Shown here piece after piece: positions 48,155-57,165 of a stretch of 64,000 nucleotides of DNA. The notes beneath the pieces are model-generated. The model was given only the letters and a program-made list of their open reading frames with translations, did not search any database and had not been told where the DNA came from. Source of the stretch: Roseomonas gilardii (GTDB lineage Bacteria; Pseudomonadota; Alphaproteobacteria; Acetobacterales; Acetobacteraceae); contig NZ_CP015583.1 of the NCBI RefSeq assembly GCF_001941945.1, forward strand, positions 2,735,501 to 2,799,500. Direction: 5' to 3'. Positions within the stretch are counted from its first letter, which is position 1. Every line of letters begins with the position of its first letter. The translations under genes were made by a program, and so were the position numbers.

Positions 48155-49062
48155 CCGCCGATCACCTCATCCGCCGTCACGCCGAACATCTCGGCCCGCT
48201 TCAGCCAGCCACGGTACTCGCCCACCTGAACCTCGCACCAGGCGTTTCCCTGGGCGCAGGCGCGGATGCGGCCGATCACCCCCGGCTGCAGCCGTGCCAC
48301 CGCGCCGGCATCGTCTTCCGGGCGGCGGCGCATCGTGTGCATCTCGCCCCGCACGGTGAAGGTCCGGCGCCCCAGGCCCAGGTTGGAGTGGTGCACCCAG
48401 CCCTCGGTGCCGTCCTGGTCGCGGATGCGGCGCCACTGGTCGAACTCGCGGATGATCTCCACGGGCAGGTCCCGGCGCTGATAGGTCCATTCGATCGGGA
48501 AGCGCGTGCCCGGGCCGGCACGCATGTTCACCTCGTCCGAGCGCAGCGGCGCAAATCGGGGAAGCGGCAGGCCGGTCACGGAGCCCATGGCGGGCTCCGG
48601 CTCGGGCGGCGGGGCGGGGGCCGGCGCGGGTGGTTTCAGGACGGCCGCGCCCGCGGCGGCGCCCGCCGCCCCGGCAGCGGCGCCGGCGGCGGCACCGGCC
48701 GCTCCCTTGGCCGCCGTGCCCGGCCGCTTGGTGGCACGGGCATCCGGCTTGCCGGCGGTCGGCGGCTCCCGGCGGGCGGCACCGCCCTGTGCGCTCCCCT
48801 GTGCGCTCCCCTGGGTGCTCCCTTGGGTGCCTCCCTGCCTGGCGGCGGGAGGGCGGGACAATGTGCCGGAGCCGCCCTGGGTATTCCCCTGGGTATTCCC
48901 CTGGGTGCGGGGCGGCAATTGCAGCGTGTGCGGCGGGGCGGCCTGCCCCCCGGTCTGGCCACCGGATTGGCCGCCGGTCTGGGCCAGCACGGCGGCGGGA
49001 GTCCCGAGCGATCCGGAGAGGGCCAGGAGCAGGAAGGTCGGCAGCGTGAGGGTACGTCGCAT
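48151..49062 (-). CDS. Secreted bacterial SH3-domain protein with low-complexity repeats
   Basis: 303 residues. Signal peptide 1-28 (ending AVLAQT). Residues 30-115 are Gly/Gln-rich with TQGN/TQGS tetrapeptide repeats; 115-160 are Ala/Pro-rich. Residues 165-300 hold two SH3-like segments (VNMRAGPGTRFPIEWTYQRR and the VARLQPGVIGRIRACAQGNA region) as in DUF1058/SH3 proteins that bind cell wall. It overlaps the beta-N gene by four bases. It is first in the operon, but a functional link to a cytosolic hydratase is unclear; shared transcription may be incidental. Confidence 0.82.
   Translation of the reverse strand: MRRTLTLPTFLLLALSGSLGTPAAVLAQTGGQSGGQTGGQAAPPHTLQLPPRTQGNTQGNTQGGSGTLSRPPAARQGGTQGSTQGSAQGSAQGGAARREPPTAGKPDARATKRPGTAAKGAAGAAAGAAAGAAGAAAGAAVLKPPAPAPAPPPEPEPAMGSVTGLPLPRFAPLRSDEVNMRAGPGTRFPIEWTYQRRDLPVEIIREFDQWRRIRDQDGTEGWVHHSNLGLGRRTFTVRGEMHTMRRRPEDDAGAVARLQPGVIGRIRACAQGNAWCEVQVGEYRGWLKRAEMFGVTADEVIGG
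48785..48910. repeat. Two blocks of 12-base tandem repeats in the SH3 gene
   Basis: Four units of about CCCTGTGCGCTC at 48785-48832 and three of CCCTGGGTATTC at 48875-48910 encode the TQGS/AQGS and TQGN tetrapeptides. The exact DNA repeats suggest recent expansion and possible length variation by slippage. Confidence 0.7.
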
Positions 49063-49120
49063 CGGCAGGCCTATTGAGGGCCGCGAACGGGGGGGTCGGT
49101 CAACCCGTTCGGCCCATCAT

Positions 49121-49504
49121 TCAGAAAGTCAGGATTTGCCCTGCCCCGACCGATTCGAGAAAGGTGGCGAAGCCCGCCACCTCCACCTGCGGGTGCAGGG
49201 CCGAGGCTGGCAAGTCCTCGGCGCGCAGCCCGGCCTCGCAGGCCAGAAGGTGGACGGGCAGTTCCAGCGCCGCCTCCAGCAGCTCCGCCGCCGTGGCCAC
49301 GCCGCGTTCCGCCAGCAGCGCCTCGCGGGGATCGGTCATCAGGGGGCTTTCGCGCAGCAGCAGCCGGCAGCCGCCATTGGTGACGAAGAGCGTCACCCGG
49401 CGCCCCAGCGCCGCCGCCCCCGTCGCGGCCACCAGGGCGTAATGCCCCTTCTCGTGCCCGCCCGAGGCGAGCAGCACCCCCAGCGGCGCCCCGCCCATCC
49501 CCAT
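49121..49504 (-). CDS. DsrE-family protein
   Basis: 127 residues from the ATG at 49504; a GTG two codons upstream overlaps the moeB stop and is an alternative. The LLASGGHEKGHYALVAATGAAALG helix-strand and VTLFVTNGG strand fit the DsrE/DsrF/TusD fold, and Cys89 in LLACEAG may be the reactive Cys. Family members move sulfur or act in other small-molecule chemistry. Adjacent to moeB, which also handles sulfur-carrier chemistry. Confidence 0.75.
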   Translation of the reverse strand: MGMGGAPLGVLLASGGHEKGHYALVAATGAAALGRRVTLFVTNGGCRLLLRESPLMTDPREALLAERGVATAAELLEAALELPVHLLACEAGLRAEDLPASALHPQVEVAGFATFLESVGAGQILTF

Positions 49505-49506
49505 GC

Positions 49507-50337
49507 TCACGCCACCCCGCAGACAGGGGCCGTGGCCTCCGCCGCATGGGCGGAAAGGTCGTGGATCGTGGCGCTTTCGCCACAGAGCGCGCAGGCCGGA
49601 TCGCGGCGTAGGCGGATGTCGCGGAAGCGTGCCTCCAGCGAGTCCCAGAGCAGCAGGCGGCCGGACAGGCCGGCGCCGATGCCCAGGATCTCCTTCAGCA
49701 CTTCCGTCGCCTGGAGCGTGCCCATCACGCCCGTCACCGCGCCCAGCACCCCGGCCTCGGAGCAGGTCGGCACCAGACCGGGCGGCGGCGGTTCCGGGTG
49801 CAGGCAGCGATGGCAGGGATGCGGCGCGCCGAGATGCGATTTGTAGGTGGAAAGCTGCCCCTCGAAGCGCAGCACCGCCGCCGAGACCAGCGGCCGGCCC
49901 AGCAGGTGGCAGGCATCGCCCAGCAGGAAGCGGGTCTCGAAATTGTCGGTGCCGTCGCAGACCAGGTCGTAGCGGGGGATCAGCGCCTCCGCCGCCGCCG
50001 CATCCATGCGCCGGGAGTGGACCTCGACCCGGACCTCCGGGTTCAGGCGCCGGATGGTGGCGGCGGCGCTGTCCGCCTTGCCCATCCCCAGCCGCTCCGT
50101 GTCGTGCGCCACCTGCCGCTGGAGGTTGCTCAGCTCCAGCGTGTCGTGGTCCACGATCCCGATCGTGCCGACCCCGGCGGCGGCGAGGTAGAGCGCCAGC
50201 GGCGAGCCGAGCCCGCCCGCCCCCACCACGAGCACCCGCGCCGCGCGCAGTTTCGCCTGCCCCGTGGCGCCCACCTCGGCCAGCAGGATGTGACGGGAAT
50301 AGCGGTGGAGTTCCGCCTCGGAGAAGTCGAGCGACAT
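49507..50337 (-). CDS. moeB: Molybdopterin-synthase adenylyltransferase (MoeB/ThiF/HesA family)
   Basis: 276 residues. E1-like enzyme: VLVVGAGGLGSPLALYLA nucleotide-binding motif, RYSRHILLAEVG N-terminus, DGTDNFETRFL, and two zinc CxxC pairs (CHRC and CALC). It adenylates the C-terminus of MoaD for molybdopterin synthase, or of ThiS in thiamine synthesis. The MoeB assignment rests on similarity, and ThiF cannot be excluded. The start at 50337 (MSLDF) is preferred over one three residues upstream. Confidence 0.9.
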   Translation of the reverse strand: MSLDFSEAELHRYSRHILLAEVGATGQAKLRAARVLVVGAGGLGSPLALYLAAAGVGTIGIVDHDTLELSNLQRQVAHDTERLGMGKADSAAATIRRLNPEVRVEVHSRRMDAAAAEALIPRYDLVCDGTDNFETRFLLGDACHLLGRPLVSAAVLRFEGQLSTYKSHLGAPHPCHRCLHPEPPPPGLVPTCSEAGVLGAVTGVMGTLQATEVLKEILGIGAGLSGRLLLWDSLEARFRDIRLRRDPACALCGESATIHDLSAHAAEATAPVCGVA

Positions 50338-50406
50338 GCCCGCCATATGGCATGGCGGCGGCGCTTCCGCAGGGGGGTCCCTCCCCGCTCCGGCCGCCAC
50401 CGGGTG

Positions 50407-51048
50407 TCAGATCGGCGCGCGGCCGATGCGGCCCAGATGCGTGTCGTGGAAGCTGCTGGCGTATTTCAGCCCGTGGCCGAGGGCACGGTCGATGCCGATA
50501 TGCAGCAGCCAGGCCAGGGCGAAGCTGCCCAGCAGCCGGTCGCCGGTGCTGACGGCCAGGGCCCCCAGGACCAGCGGCCCCGGCGTCACATGCACGAGGT
50601 TGTAGAGGATCGAGCCCAGGCGCCGCCCGCCGAGATAGGCCAGGATCGACAGGTCCGGCGCGATGGCGGCCAGCACGAAGGCCCACCAGCCGGTGCCGAG
50701 CCAGATCTGCCCGACCAGCCCGACCGTGGCCAGGGCGAGTCCTTCCAGCCGCAGCATCAGGTTCACCGCGCCGGTCGCGTGGCCCGGATCGGTGGAATAG
50801 GTCACGGCGACCGCCTCGGCCTCCCGCCTCGGGCGCGCGGCCCGGGGCGCGCGGCGGGGTGCGGGGGCGGGTTCCGCGGGCGATCCGGGCAGGAGTTCGG
50901 GCAGGAGTTCGGGGGCGGGTTCCGGCAGGGCCTCCGCCACTGCGTCCGCCGCCGCGCGCCGGCGAGTCGCCGGGGCCTTCGCCCGGCGCTTCGCGGGCGG
51001 CGGCTCCTCGGCGGAGAGCGGCGGGCGGCTGCGGGTGGCGCGGGTCAC
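50407..51048 (-). CDS. DUF4260 membrane protein with disordered N-terminus
   Basis: 213 residues from a GTG at 51048. Residues 1-95 are Pro/Ala/Arg-rich and likely disordered; residues 100-210 carry four hydrophobic spans and the DUF4260 features (LRLEGLALATVGLVG, APDLSILAYLGG, HIGIDRALGHGLKY and FHDTHLGRIG). The long N-terminal tail is unusual for the family, and an internal start near residue 95 is possible. Function unknown. Confidence 0.75.
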   Translation of the reverse strand: MTRATRSRPPLSAEEPPPAKRRAKAPATRRRAAADAVAEALPEPAPELLPELLPGSPAEPAPAPRRAPRAARPRREAEAVAVTYSTDPGHATGAVNLMLRLEGLALATVGLVGQIWLGTGWWAFVLAAIAPDLSILAYLGGRRLGSILYNLVHVTPGPLVLGALAVSTGDRLLGSFALAWLLHIGIDRALGHGLKYASSFHDTHLGRIGRAPI

Positions 51049-51242
51049 GGCGCAGCGCCCCTGCGGGGGTTCGGGGTGGGGAGACCGGTCCTGTGCGGCG
51101 CCATCGGCGGGGTGCCTCGTCTGGGAAGTGCGAGCGCGAAGAGCATCCCGGCATAACAACCCCACGTTCGCGCGACCAGGGGCCGACCGTCGCCCGCGCC
51201 GGCCCCTGGCCCGTCTGCGGCATGGCGGCTACACCTGCCGCC

Positions 51243-52667
51243 ATGCTGAACGGCAAGCGCGTCCTGCTGATCGTCTCGGGCTCCGTGGCCGCCTTCAAGG
51301 CGCTGGAGCTCGCCCGCCTGCTCGGCAAGGCCGGGGCCTCGGTGACGGGGCTGCTGACCCCTGGCGGGGCGCGCTTCGTCACCCCGCACGCGCTGCAGGC
51401 CATCACCAACCGGCCCCTGGCGCAGGACCTCTGGTCGCTGGAGGAGGAGGGCGAGGGGCGCGGCCATATCGCCCTGGCGCGCGGACACGACATCGTGGTG
51501 GTCGCCCCGGCCTCGGCCGACCGGCTGGCGCGCATGGCCGCCGGGATGGCGGACGACCTCGCCGGGGCCACGCTGCTGGCCGCCACCGCGCCGGTGCTGG
51601 TCGCCCCGGCCATGAACTGGGCGATGTGGGCGCATCCGGCGACCGTCGCGAACATGGCCATCCTGGCGAATCGCGGCGTGCATGTGGTGGGGCCGGAGGA
51701 CGGGCTCATGGCCGAGGCCGAATCCGGGCCGGGCCGGCTCAGCGAGCCGCCCGCCATCCTGGCCGCGATCGAGGCGGTGCTGGATGACCCCGCGCCGGGG
51801 CCGGCCGATCCGGGGCTGGAGGCCGCGCTCGATGCCGCCATCGCCGCCGGCGATGCGGATGGGGGCATGGCGCCGCCCGGCGACCCGCCGGCCGAGGAGC
51901 CGGCCACGCCCGTGGCCGTTTCGCCAGGCGATGGCGTGAGCGATGCCGCGGCCGCCCTGGGTGACGTCCCCGCGCTCCGCGCCGCGCGGCCGGTGGAGAG
52001 TGCGGCCGCCGCCTCAGCCTCGCGCCCGCTGGTGGGGCGCCATGTCCTGGTGACGAGCGGCCCGACCCATGAGCCGATCGACCCGGTGCGCTACCTCGCC
52101 AACCGTTCTTCCGGCCGGCAGGGTCATGCCATCGCCGCCGCCCTCGCCGCGCTGGGCGCGCGGGTCACGCTGGTGTCCGGCCCGGTGATGCTGCCCGATC
52201 CGCCGGGGGTCGCCATGGCGCATGTGGAAAGCGCGCGCGAGATGCTGGCCGCCTGCGAGGCCGCGCTGCCGGTGGATGCGGCGGTCTGCGCCGCGGCGGT
52301 GGCGGACTGGCGCGTGGCCGAGGCCAGCAGCGGCAAGATCAAGAAGCGCGACGGCGCGGCCCCGCCGGAGCTGCATCTGGTGCCCAATCCCGACATCCTG
52401 GCCACGCTGTCGCACCATGCGCGGCGCCCCGGCCTCGTGGTGGGCTTCGCGGCGGAAACGGATGACCTGCTGGCCAATGCCCAGGCCAAGCTGGCGCGCA
52501 AGGGCTGCGACTGGATCGTGGCCAACGATGTTTCGGGGGATGTGATGGGCGGGACGGAGAACAGGGTGCATCTGGTGACGCGCGACGGCATCGAGGACTG
52601 GCCGCGCCTGCCGAAGGAGGAGGTGGCGCGCCGCCTCGCCGCACGGGTCGCGGAGGCGCTGGCATGA
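51243..52667 (+). CDS. coaBC: Bifunctional phosphopantothenoylcysteine decarboxylase / synthetase
   Basis: 474 residues from the ATG at 51243; an in-frame ATG at 51222 adds seven residues. N-terminal CoaC flavoprotein ([15 protein letters not shown], with the PAMN motif in APAMNWAMW) and C-terminal CoaB ([35 protein letters not shown]). Between them, residues about 195-265 are an Ala/Pro/Gly-rich insertion not usual in CoaBC. The enzyme makes 4'-phosphopantetheine for coenzyme A. dut follows with a four-base overlap, a common pair. Confidence 0.95.
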   Translation: MLNGKRVLLIVSGSVAAFKALELARLLGKAGASVTGLLTPGGARFVTPHALQAITNRPLAQDLWSLEEEGEGRGHIALARGHDIVVVAPASADRLARMAAGMADDLAGATLLAATAPVLVAPAMNWAMWAHPATVANMAILANRGVHVVGPEDGLMAEAESGPGRLSEPPAILAAIEAVLDDPAPGPADPGLEAALDAAIAAGDADGGMAPPGDPPAEEPATPVAVSPGDGVSDAAAALGDVPALRAARPVESAAAASASRPLVGRHVLVTSGPTHEPIDPVRYLANRSSGRQGHAIAAALAALGARVTLVSGPVMLPDPPGVAMAHVESAREMLAACEAALPVDAAVCAAAVADWRVAEASSGKIKKRDGAAPPELHLVPNPDILATLSHHARRPGLVVGFAAETDDLLANAQAKLARKGCDWIVANDVSGDVMGGTENRVHLVTRDGIEDWPRLPKEEVARRLAARVAEALA

Positions 52668-53116
52668 GCCGCGCCACCATCCAGGTCACCCGCCTGCCGC
52701 ATGCGGAGGGCCTGCCCCTGCCCGCCTATGCCACGCCGGGGGCCGCGGGGATGGACCTGCTGGCGGCGGTGACGGCGCCGCTGACCATCCCGCCCGGCGG
52801 CCGCGCCCTGGTGCCGACCGGGCTCTGCGTCGCCCTGCCGGCGGGGCACGAATTGCAGGTGCGGCCCCGTTCCGGCCTGGCGCTGAAGCACGGCATCACC
52901 ATGCCCAACACGCCCGGCACGGTGGACGAGGACTATCGCGGGGAGCTCTCGGTCATCCTGATGAATGCGGGGCAGGAGAGCTTCACCGTGGAGCGCGGCA
53001 TGCGCATCGCCCAGGCGGTGCTGGCGCCCGTGACCCATGCCGACTGGGCGGAGGTCGAGGCGCTGCCGGAGACCCGGCGCGGCACCGGCGGCTTCGGCTC
53101 CACCGGCACGCGCTGA
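52664..53116 (+). CDS. dut: Deoxyuridine 5'-triphosphate nucleotidohydrolase
   Basis: 150 residues. The five dUTPase motifs are complete: [40 protein letters not shown] and a C-terminal [10 protein letters not shown]. It removes dUTP and makes dUMP for thymidylate. The ATG overlaps the coaBC stop (ATGA). Confidence 0.98.
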   Translation: MSRATIQVTRLPHAEGLPLPAYATPGAAGMDLLAAVTAPLTIPPGGRALVPTGLCVALPAGHELQVRPRSGLALKHGITMPNTPGTVDEDYRGELSVILMNAGQESFTVERGMRIAQAVLAPVTHADWAEVEALPETRRGTGGFGSTGTR

Positions 53117-53132
53117 GCCTCCCCGGCGCGCG

Positions 53133-54737
53133 TCAGGCGGTGCGGCGGACGTTCCAGAAGGCCGGCAGCCCCTTCAGCACCCCGGTCAGGTCGGAGCGGT
53201 AGGCCACGGGGGTGAAGAGCTGGCCGGTGGGGATATAGGGCACGTCCTCGAAGGCCTGGCGCTGCATCGCCTCCGCCACGCGCTTCTGCGCCGCGACGTC
53301 GGGGGCCTGGAGCCATTCGGTCCGCAGCGATTCCAGCCTGGGGCTGTCCGGCCAGCCCGGCGCCGCGTCCTTGCCGTTGCCGCGAAGCCAGATGTTGGTC
53401 ACGGGGTTCAGCTCCTCCGACCCGCCCCAGCCGGTGTGGAAGACGCTCCAGCCGCCCTGCGCGACGGGATCGGGCTTGGCCCGGCGCTGCATGGCGGTGG
53501 CCCAGTCCATGGCCTGGACCTCGGCGTTGAAGCCGATCCTGCGCAGCAGCTCCCCGGTCACCTCGGCCATGGCGTTGTAGATGGGGAAGTCGGTGGGCAT
53601 CATCACCACCACCTTCTCCCCGCCATAGCCGCTGGCGGCGAGCGCCGCCTTCGCCCTGGCAAGATCGCGCGGCGCGGTCAGGGCCTCCATCCCGGCCTCG
53701 GACGCCATGGGCGTGCCGGGGCAGAAATACCCCACCCCGTCGCGCCAGAGCGACCTGTCGTCGCCCTGGGCCGCCATCATGTACTCGGCCTGGGAGAGCG
53801 CCGGCAGGATGGCCCGCCGCACCGCCGCCCTGTCGAAAGGCGGGTTCAGGTGGTTGAAGCGGAACTTGCCGATCAGCCCCAGCGGCTCGATCACATCCAC
53901 GGTGATGCCCGGCGCCTGGCGCAGCGCGGGCACGAGGTCGATCAGCGGCCAGCGCAGCCAGTCCACCTCCCCCTGGCGCAGCGCCGCGGCGGCGGTGGCG
54001 CCGTCCGGCATCACCAGGACCTCCACACGCTCGAAATGCGCGACCTTCGGCCCGGCCGAGCCCTCGGCCCTGCCCTCCGGGCGCGGCACATAGCCGTCGA
54101 AGCGCGCATAGGCCATGCGCGCGCCCGGCACGCGCTCGCCCGGCAGGAAGCGGAAGGGGCCGCTGCCGGTCGGGTCGGTCACGGCGGTATAGGGATCGGT
54201 CTTCGCCAGCCGCTCCGGCATGATGACGCAGGTGGGCGAGGAGTATTTCGCCAGCGCGGCCGGAAGCTGAGGAAAGGAGCGCTTCAGGCGGAAGGTGATG
54301 GTGCGGTCGTCCGGCGCGGCGACCTCCTCCGTCACCGCCATCAGCGTCTGGCCAAAGCTGTCGCGCGCCGCCCAGCGGCGGATGCTGGCCACGCAATCCC
54401 GGGCCAGCACCTTTTCCCCGTCGTGGAAGCGCAGCCCGTCGCGCAGGGTCATGCGCCAGAGCCTGCCCTCGTCCTCCACCACATGGCCGGCCACCATCTG
54501 CGGCTGCGGCTGCAGCGACCCGTCGAGGCCGTAGAGCGTGTCATAGACCAGGAAGGCGTGGTCCCGCGTCTGCGAGGCCGTGGTCCAGACCGGGTCCAGC
54601 GCCGCGATATCGGCGGCGGGGACGTAGCGCAGCACCTTGCTGCTGCCGGCGGCCCAGGCGCGGGAGATCGGGGCCGGGGAGATTGCGGGGAGCGCCAGCG
54701 CGGCGCCCGTGGCCGCGAGAAGGCTGCGACGTTGCAT
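53133..54737 (-). CDS. ABC transporter substrate-binding protein, peptide/nickel type
   Basis: 534 residues. Twin-arginine-like signal MQRRSLLAATGAALALP. The mature part matches SBP family 5 (oligopeptide, nickel, glutathione binding): LRYVPAADIAALDPVW, LRDGLRFHDGEKV and TGSGPFRFL. No permease or ATPase gene lies beside it, so it is an orphan receptor or serves distant genes. Confidence 0.92.
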   Translation of the reverse strand: MQRRSLLAATGAALALPAISPAPISRAWAAGSSKVLRYVPAADIAALDPVWTTASQTRDHAFLVYDTLYGLDGSLQPQPQMVAGHVVEDEGRLWRMTLRDGLRFHDGEKVLARDCVASIRRWAARDSFGQTLMAVTEEVAAPDDRTITFRLKRSFPQLPAALAKYSSPTCVIMPERLAKTDPYTAVTDPTGSGPFRFLPGERVPGARMAYARFDGYVPRPEGRAEGSAGPKVAHFERVEVLVMPDGATAAAALRQGEVDWLRWPLIDLVPALRQAPGITVDVIEPLGLIGKFRFNHLNPPFDRAAVRRAILPALSQAEYMMAAQGDDRSLWRDGVGYFCPGTPMASEAGMEALTAPRDLARAKAALAASGYGGEKVVVMMPTDFPIYNAMAEVTGELLRRIGFNAEVQAMDWATAMQRRAKPDPVAQGGWSVFHTGWGGSEELNPVTNIWLRGNGKDAAPGWPDSPRLESLRTEWLQAPDVAAQKRVAEAMQRQAFEDVPYIPTGQLFTPVAYRSDLTGVLKGLPAFWNVRRTA

Positions 54738-54837
54738 CGGAGGTTTTCCTGCCCTGTCGGCGCGGCCTCTGTCGGGCCGCGTCCGGGCGGGATTGAAGCA
54801 GGGATCGGGGGGCCTCCGACAGCCCCCCCCGCCGCCG

Positions 54838-56052
54838 TCAGCGGCCGGCCAGTGCCGCCTGCCGCCCGGTCAGTTCCGTCAGGTAGTAGGCCATGCCGGC
54901 CAGGGCGACGGCGCCGCCGAACCAGGCCACGCCCGTCCAGCCGCCCTGGGTGAAGAGCAGGCTGGCCATGGTGGAGCCCAGGGCCCCGCCCAGGAAGAAG
55001 ATCGCCATGTAGAGCCCGTTGAGGCGCGAGCGGATCTCCGGTCGCAGCGTGTAGATGGCGCGCTGCCCCTGGATCTGCGTGATCTGCACCCCGGCATCCA
55101 GGATGATCGCCGCCACCACCAGCGCCACCAGGGAATCCCGGCCCAGCCAGGCGATGGCGAAGGCGCAGAGGACCAGGGCGAAGGCCAGGCCCGTGCTGGG
55201 CCGGGTCAGCCCCCGGTCGGCCAGCCAGCCCGCCACCGGGGCGACCAGCGCGCCCGCCGCCCCGGCCAGGGCGAAGAGGGCGATGCCGCTCTGCGACAGG
55301 TGGAAGGGCGATTCCATCAGGTGCAGCGGCACCGCCGTCCAGAACAGGCTGAAGTTGCAGAACTGCGCCGTCTGGTAGGCGGCGCGGCGGCGCAGGATGG
55401 GCGTGTCGCGCAGCACAGGCCAGAGGGAGCGCAGCAGCGCGCCATAGCCCGCCTGCGGGTGCGGGCGGCGCTCGGGCAGGCGGCGGGACAGGATCACCGT
55501 CAGGCCCGCCATCAGCACGGCGGAAAGGATGAAGACCGCCCGCCAGCCGAAATGGTCGGCGATCAGGCCGGAGGCCGGGCGGGCCAGCAGGATGCCGAGC
55601 AACAGCCCGCTCATCACCTTGCCCACCACCTGCCCGCGCTTCGCCTCCGGTGTCATGTGCGCGGCCAGCGGCACCAGCATCTGCACCGCCACCGAGGCGA
55701 TGCCGACCAGCAGCGAGGCCAGCAGGAAGACCGGCGCCGAGGTCGCGAGCCCGGCGCCCAGCAGCGCCAGGGTGGAGCCCGCCAGGGTCAGCGCCACCAG
55801 CCGGCGGTTCTCCACGAGGTCGCCCAGCGGCACCAGCAGGATCAGGCCGGCGCAGTAGCCGAGCTGGGTCAGCGTCACCACCAGCCCCGCCACCGCCGGG
55901 CCGAGGCCGATCGAGGGGGCGATCAGCCCGATCAGCGGCTGGGCGTAGTAGATGTTCGCCACCGCCATGCCGCAGGAGATGGCCAGGAGCAGGATCAGCC
56001 CGGTGGAGGGGCCGCCGTCATGCTCGCGCAGTTCCGCCGCGCGTTCCGCCAT
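54838..56052 (-). CDS. MFS transporter (drug efflux/DHA1-like)
   Basis: 404 residues with twelve predicted spans. It has a GYCAGLILLVPLGDLVENRR motif-A region after span 2 and LFTQGGWTGVAWFGGA near the C-terminus. Single-subunit efflux or uptake permease; the substrate is unknown. It sits between ubiE and the orphan binding protein on the same strand. Confidence 0.9.
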   Translation of the reverse strand: MAERAAELREHDGGPSTGLILLLAISCGMAVANIYYAQPLIGLIAPSIGLGPAVAGLVVTLTQLGYCAGLILLVPLGDLVENRRLVALTLAGSTLALLGAGLATSAPVFLLASLLVGIASVAVQMLVPLAAHMTPEAKRGQVVGKVMSGLLLGILLARPASGLIADHFGWRAVFILSAVLMAGLTVILSRRLPERRPHPQAGYGALLRSLWPVLRDTPILRRRAAYQTAQFCNFSLFWTAVPLHLMESPFHLSQSGIALFALAGAAGALVAPVAGWLADRGLTRPSTGLAFALVLCAFAIAWLGRDSLVALVVAAIILDAGVQITQIQGQRAIYTLRPEIRSRLNGLYMAIFFLGGALGSTMASLLFTQGGWTGVAWFGGAVALAGMAYYLTELTGRQAALAGR

Positions 56053-56274
56053 GCATCACCTCTTCCGCTGCGTCGCTCAGGGGAGCCTTCCCCGCCTCGC
56101 GGGAGGCGACGGGAGCGCGGCCGGTGGCCACGCCGGGCGGAAGGCTCGGTCGGTTCCCCCGCGACATAGGCGAGAGCGGCGCCGAAGCGGATAGGGCCAG
56201 TCCCGTCCGGAGCGCATCCCTGCCCGGCGCCGTGGTGCAGCGGCCCCGGGCGGTGGCGCCCGGTCGGGGATAGG

Positions 56275-57012
56275 TCAGAGGCGCCAGCCGGTGTGGATCG
56301 CCACGATCCCGCCCGAGAGGTCGCGATGCGACACGCGCTCCAGCCCGGCGGCGCGGAACATCTCCTCCAGCGTCTCCTGGTCCGGGAACTGGCGGATGCT
56401 TTCGGCGAGGTACTGGTAGCTCTCGGCGTCGTTGGCCACCTTGGCGCCGATCGCCGGCAGGGCCTTGAAGCTCCAGGCATCGTAGAGCTTCGCCAGCGCG
56501 TCGATCCGCAGGCGGGAGAATTCCAGCACATGGAAGCGGCCGCCCGGGCGCAGCACCCGCCGCGCCTCGCGGATCACGGCGTCCTTGTCCGTGCAGTTGC
56601 GCAGGCCGAAGGCCATGGAGACCTTCTCCACGCTGCGGTCCGGCAGCGGGATATGCTCGGCATCGGAGCAGACGAAGCTCAGCCCCTGGGCCAGGCCGCG
56701 CGACAGCGCCCTGCCCTGCCCGACGCTCAGCATGCTGGCATTGATGTCCGACAGGATCACCCGCCCCGCCCCGCGCTCCTTCGCCAGGAAGGCCACGTCG
56801 CCCGTGCCGGCTGCGAGGTCGAGCAGGGTCTCGCGCGGCGAGGCGGCGATGGCGGCCACGAAGGCGCGCTTCCACAGCCGGTGGATGCCGAGCGACATCA
56901 GGTCGTTCATGATGTCGTAGCGGGGGGCGACGCTGTCGAAGACCCCCCGGACCAGGCTGGCCTTCTCGTTGCGCGGAACCTGGCGGAAGCCGAAATCGAT
57001 CTGATCGGACAT
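56275..57012 (-). CDS. ubiE: Demethylmenaquinone/ubiquinone C-methyltransferase
   Basis: 245 residues. Methyltransferase motifs [11 protein letters not shown] and [10 protein letters not shown] are the UbiE/COQ5 hallmarks, with [20 protein letters not shown] at the start. It methylates the ring carbon in ubiquinone (and menaquinone) synthesis. TAGATA lies seven bases before the ATG, suggesting a very short leader. Divergent from mutM. Confidence 0.97.
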   Translation of the reverse strand: MSDQIDFGFRQVPRNEKASLVRGVFDSVAPRYDIMNDLMSLGIHRLWKRAFVAAIAASPRETLLDLAAGTGDVAFLAKERGAGRVILSDINASMLSVGQGRALSRGLAQGLSFVCSDAEHIPLPDRSVEKVSMAFGLRNCTDKDAVIREARRVLRPGGRFHVLEFSRLRIDALAKLYDAWSFKALPAIGAKVANDAESYQYLAESIRQFPDQETLEEMFRAAGLERVSHRDLSGGIVAIHTGWRL

Positions 57013-57056
57013 GGCACCCTATCTAGAGCGGAACGCCGCGCCGGGATATCCGCCTC

Positions 57057-57128
57057 CCCGGATGTTTCCCCGCCCGCCTTCCCGGATGTTTCCCCACCCG
57101 CCTTCCCGGATGTTTCCCCACCCGCCTT
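57057..57128. repeat. Three 24-base tandem repeats upstream of mutM
   Basis: The 24-base unit CCCGGATGTTTCCCC(G/A)CCC then GCCTT occurs at 57057-57080, 57081-57104 and 57105-57128, followed by a partial copy. It lies in the divergent ubiE/mutM gap, within the likely mutM leader. No spacers separate the units, so it is not CRISPR. It may affect mutM expression or vary between strains. Confidence 0.8.
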
Positions 57129-57165
57129 CCCGGCGGGGGGCGCGGTCCGCCCCACTGGAGACGAG

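Noticed and set aside
49507-50400. Alternative moeB start at 50400
   Set aside because: The 21 extra residues are Pro/Ala-rich without domain similarity; the conserved protein begins at 50337.
49121-51907. Reverse-strand frame of 928 codons ending as the DsrE-like protein
   Set aside because: Only the last 127 residues form a recognisable protein; the rest runs antisense to or out of frame with moeB, DUF4260 and coaBC.
57057-57128. CRISPR array
   Set aside because: The repeats are directly adjacent without spacers and no cas genes are nearby.
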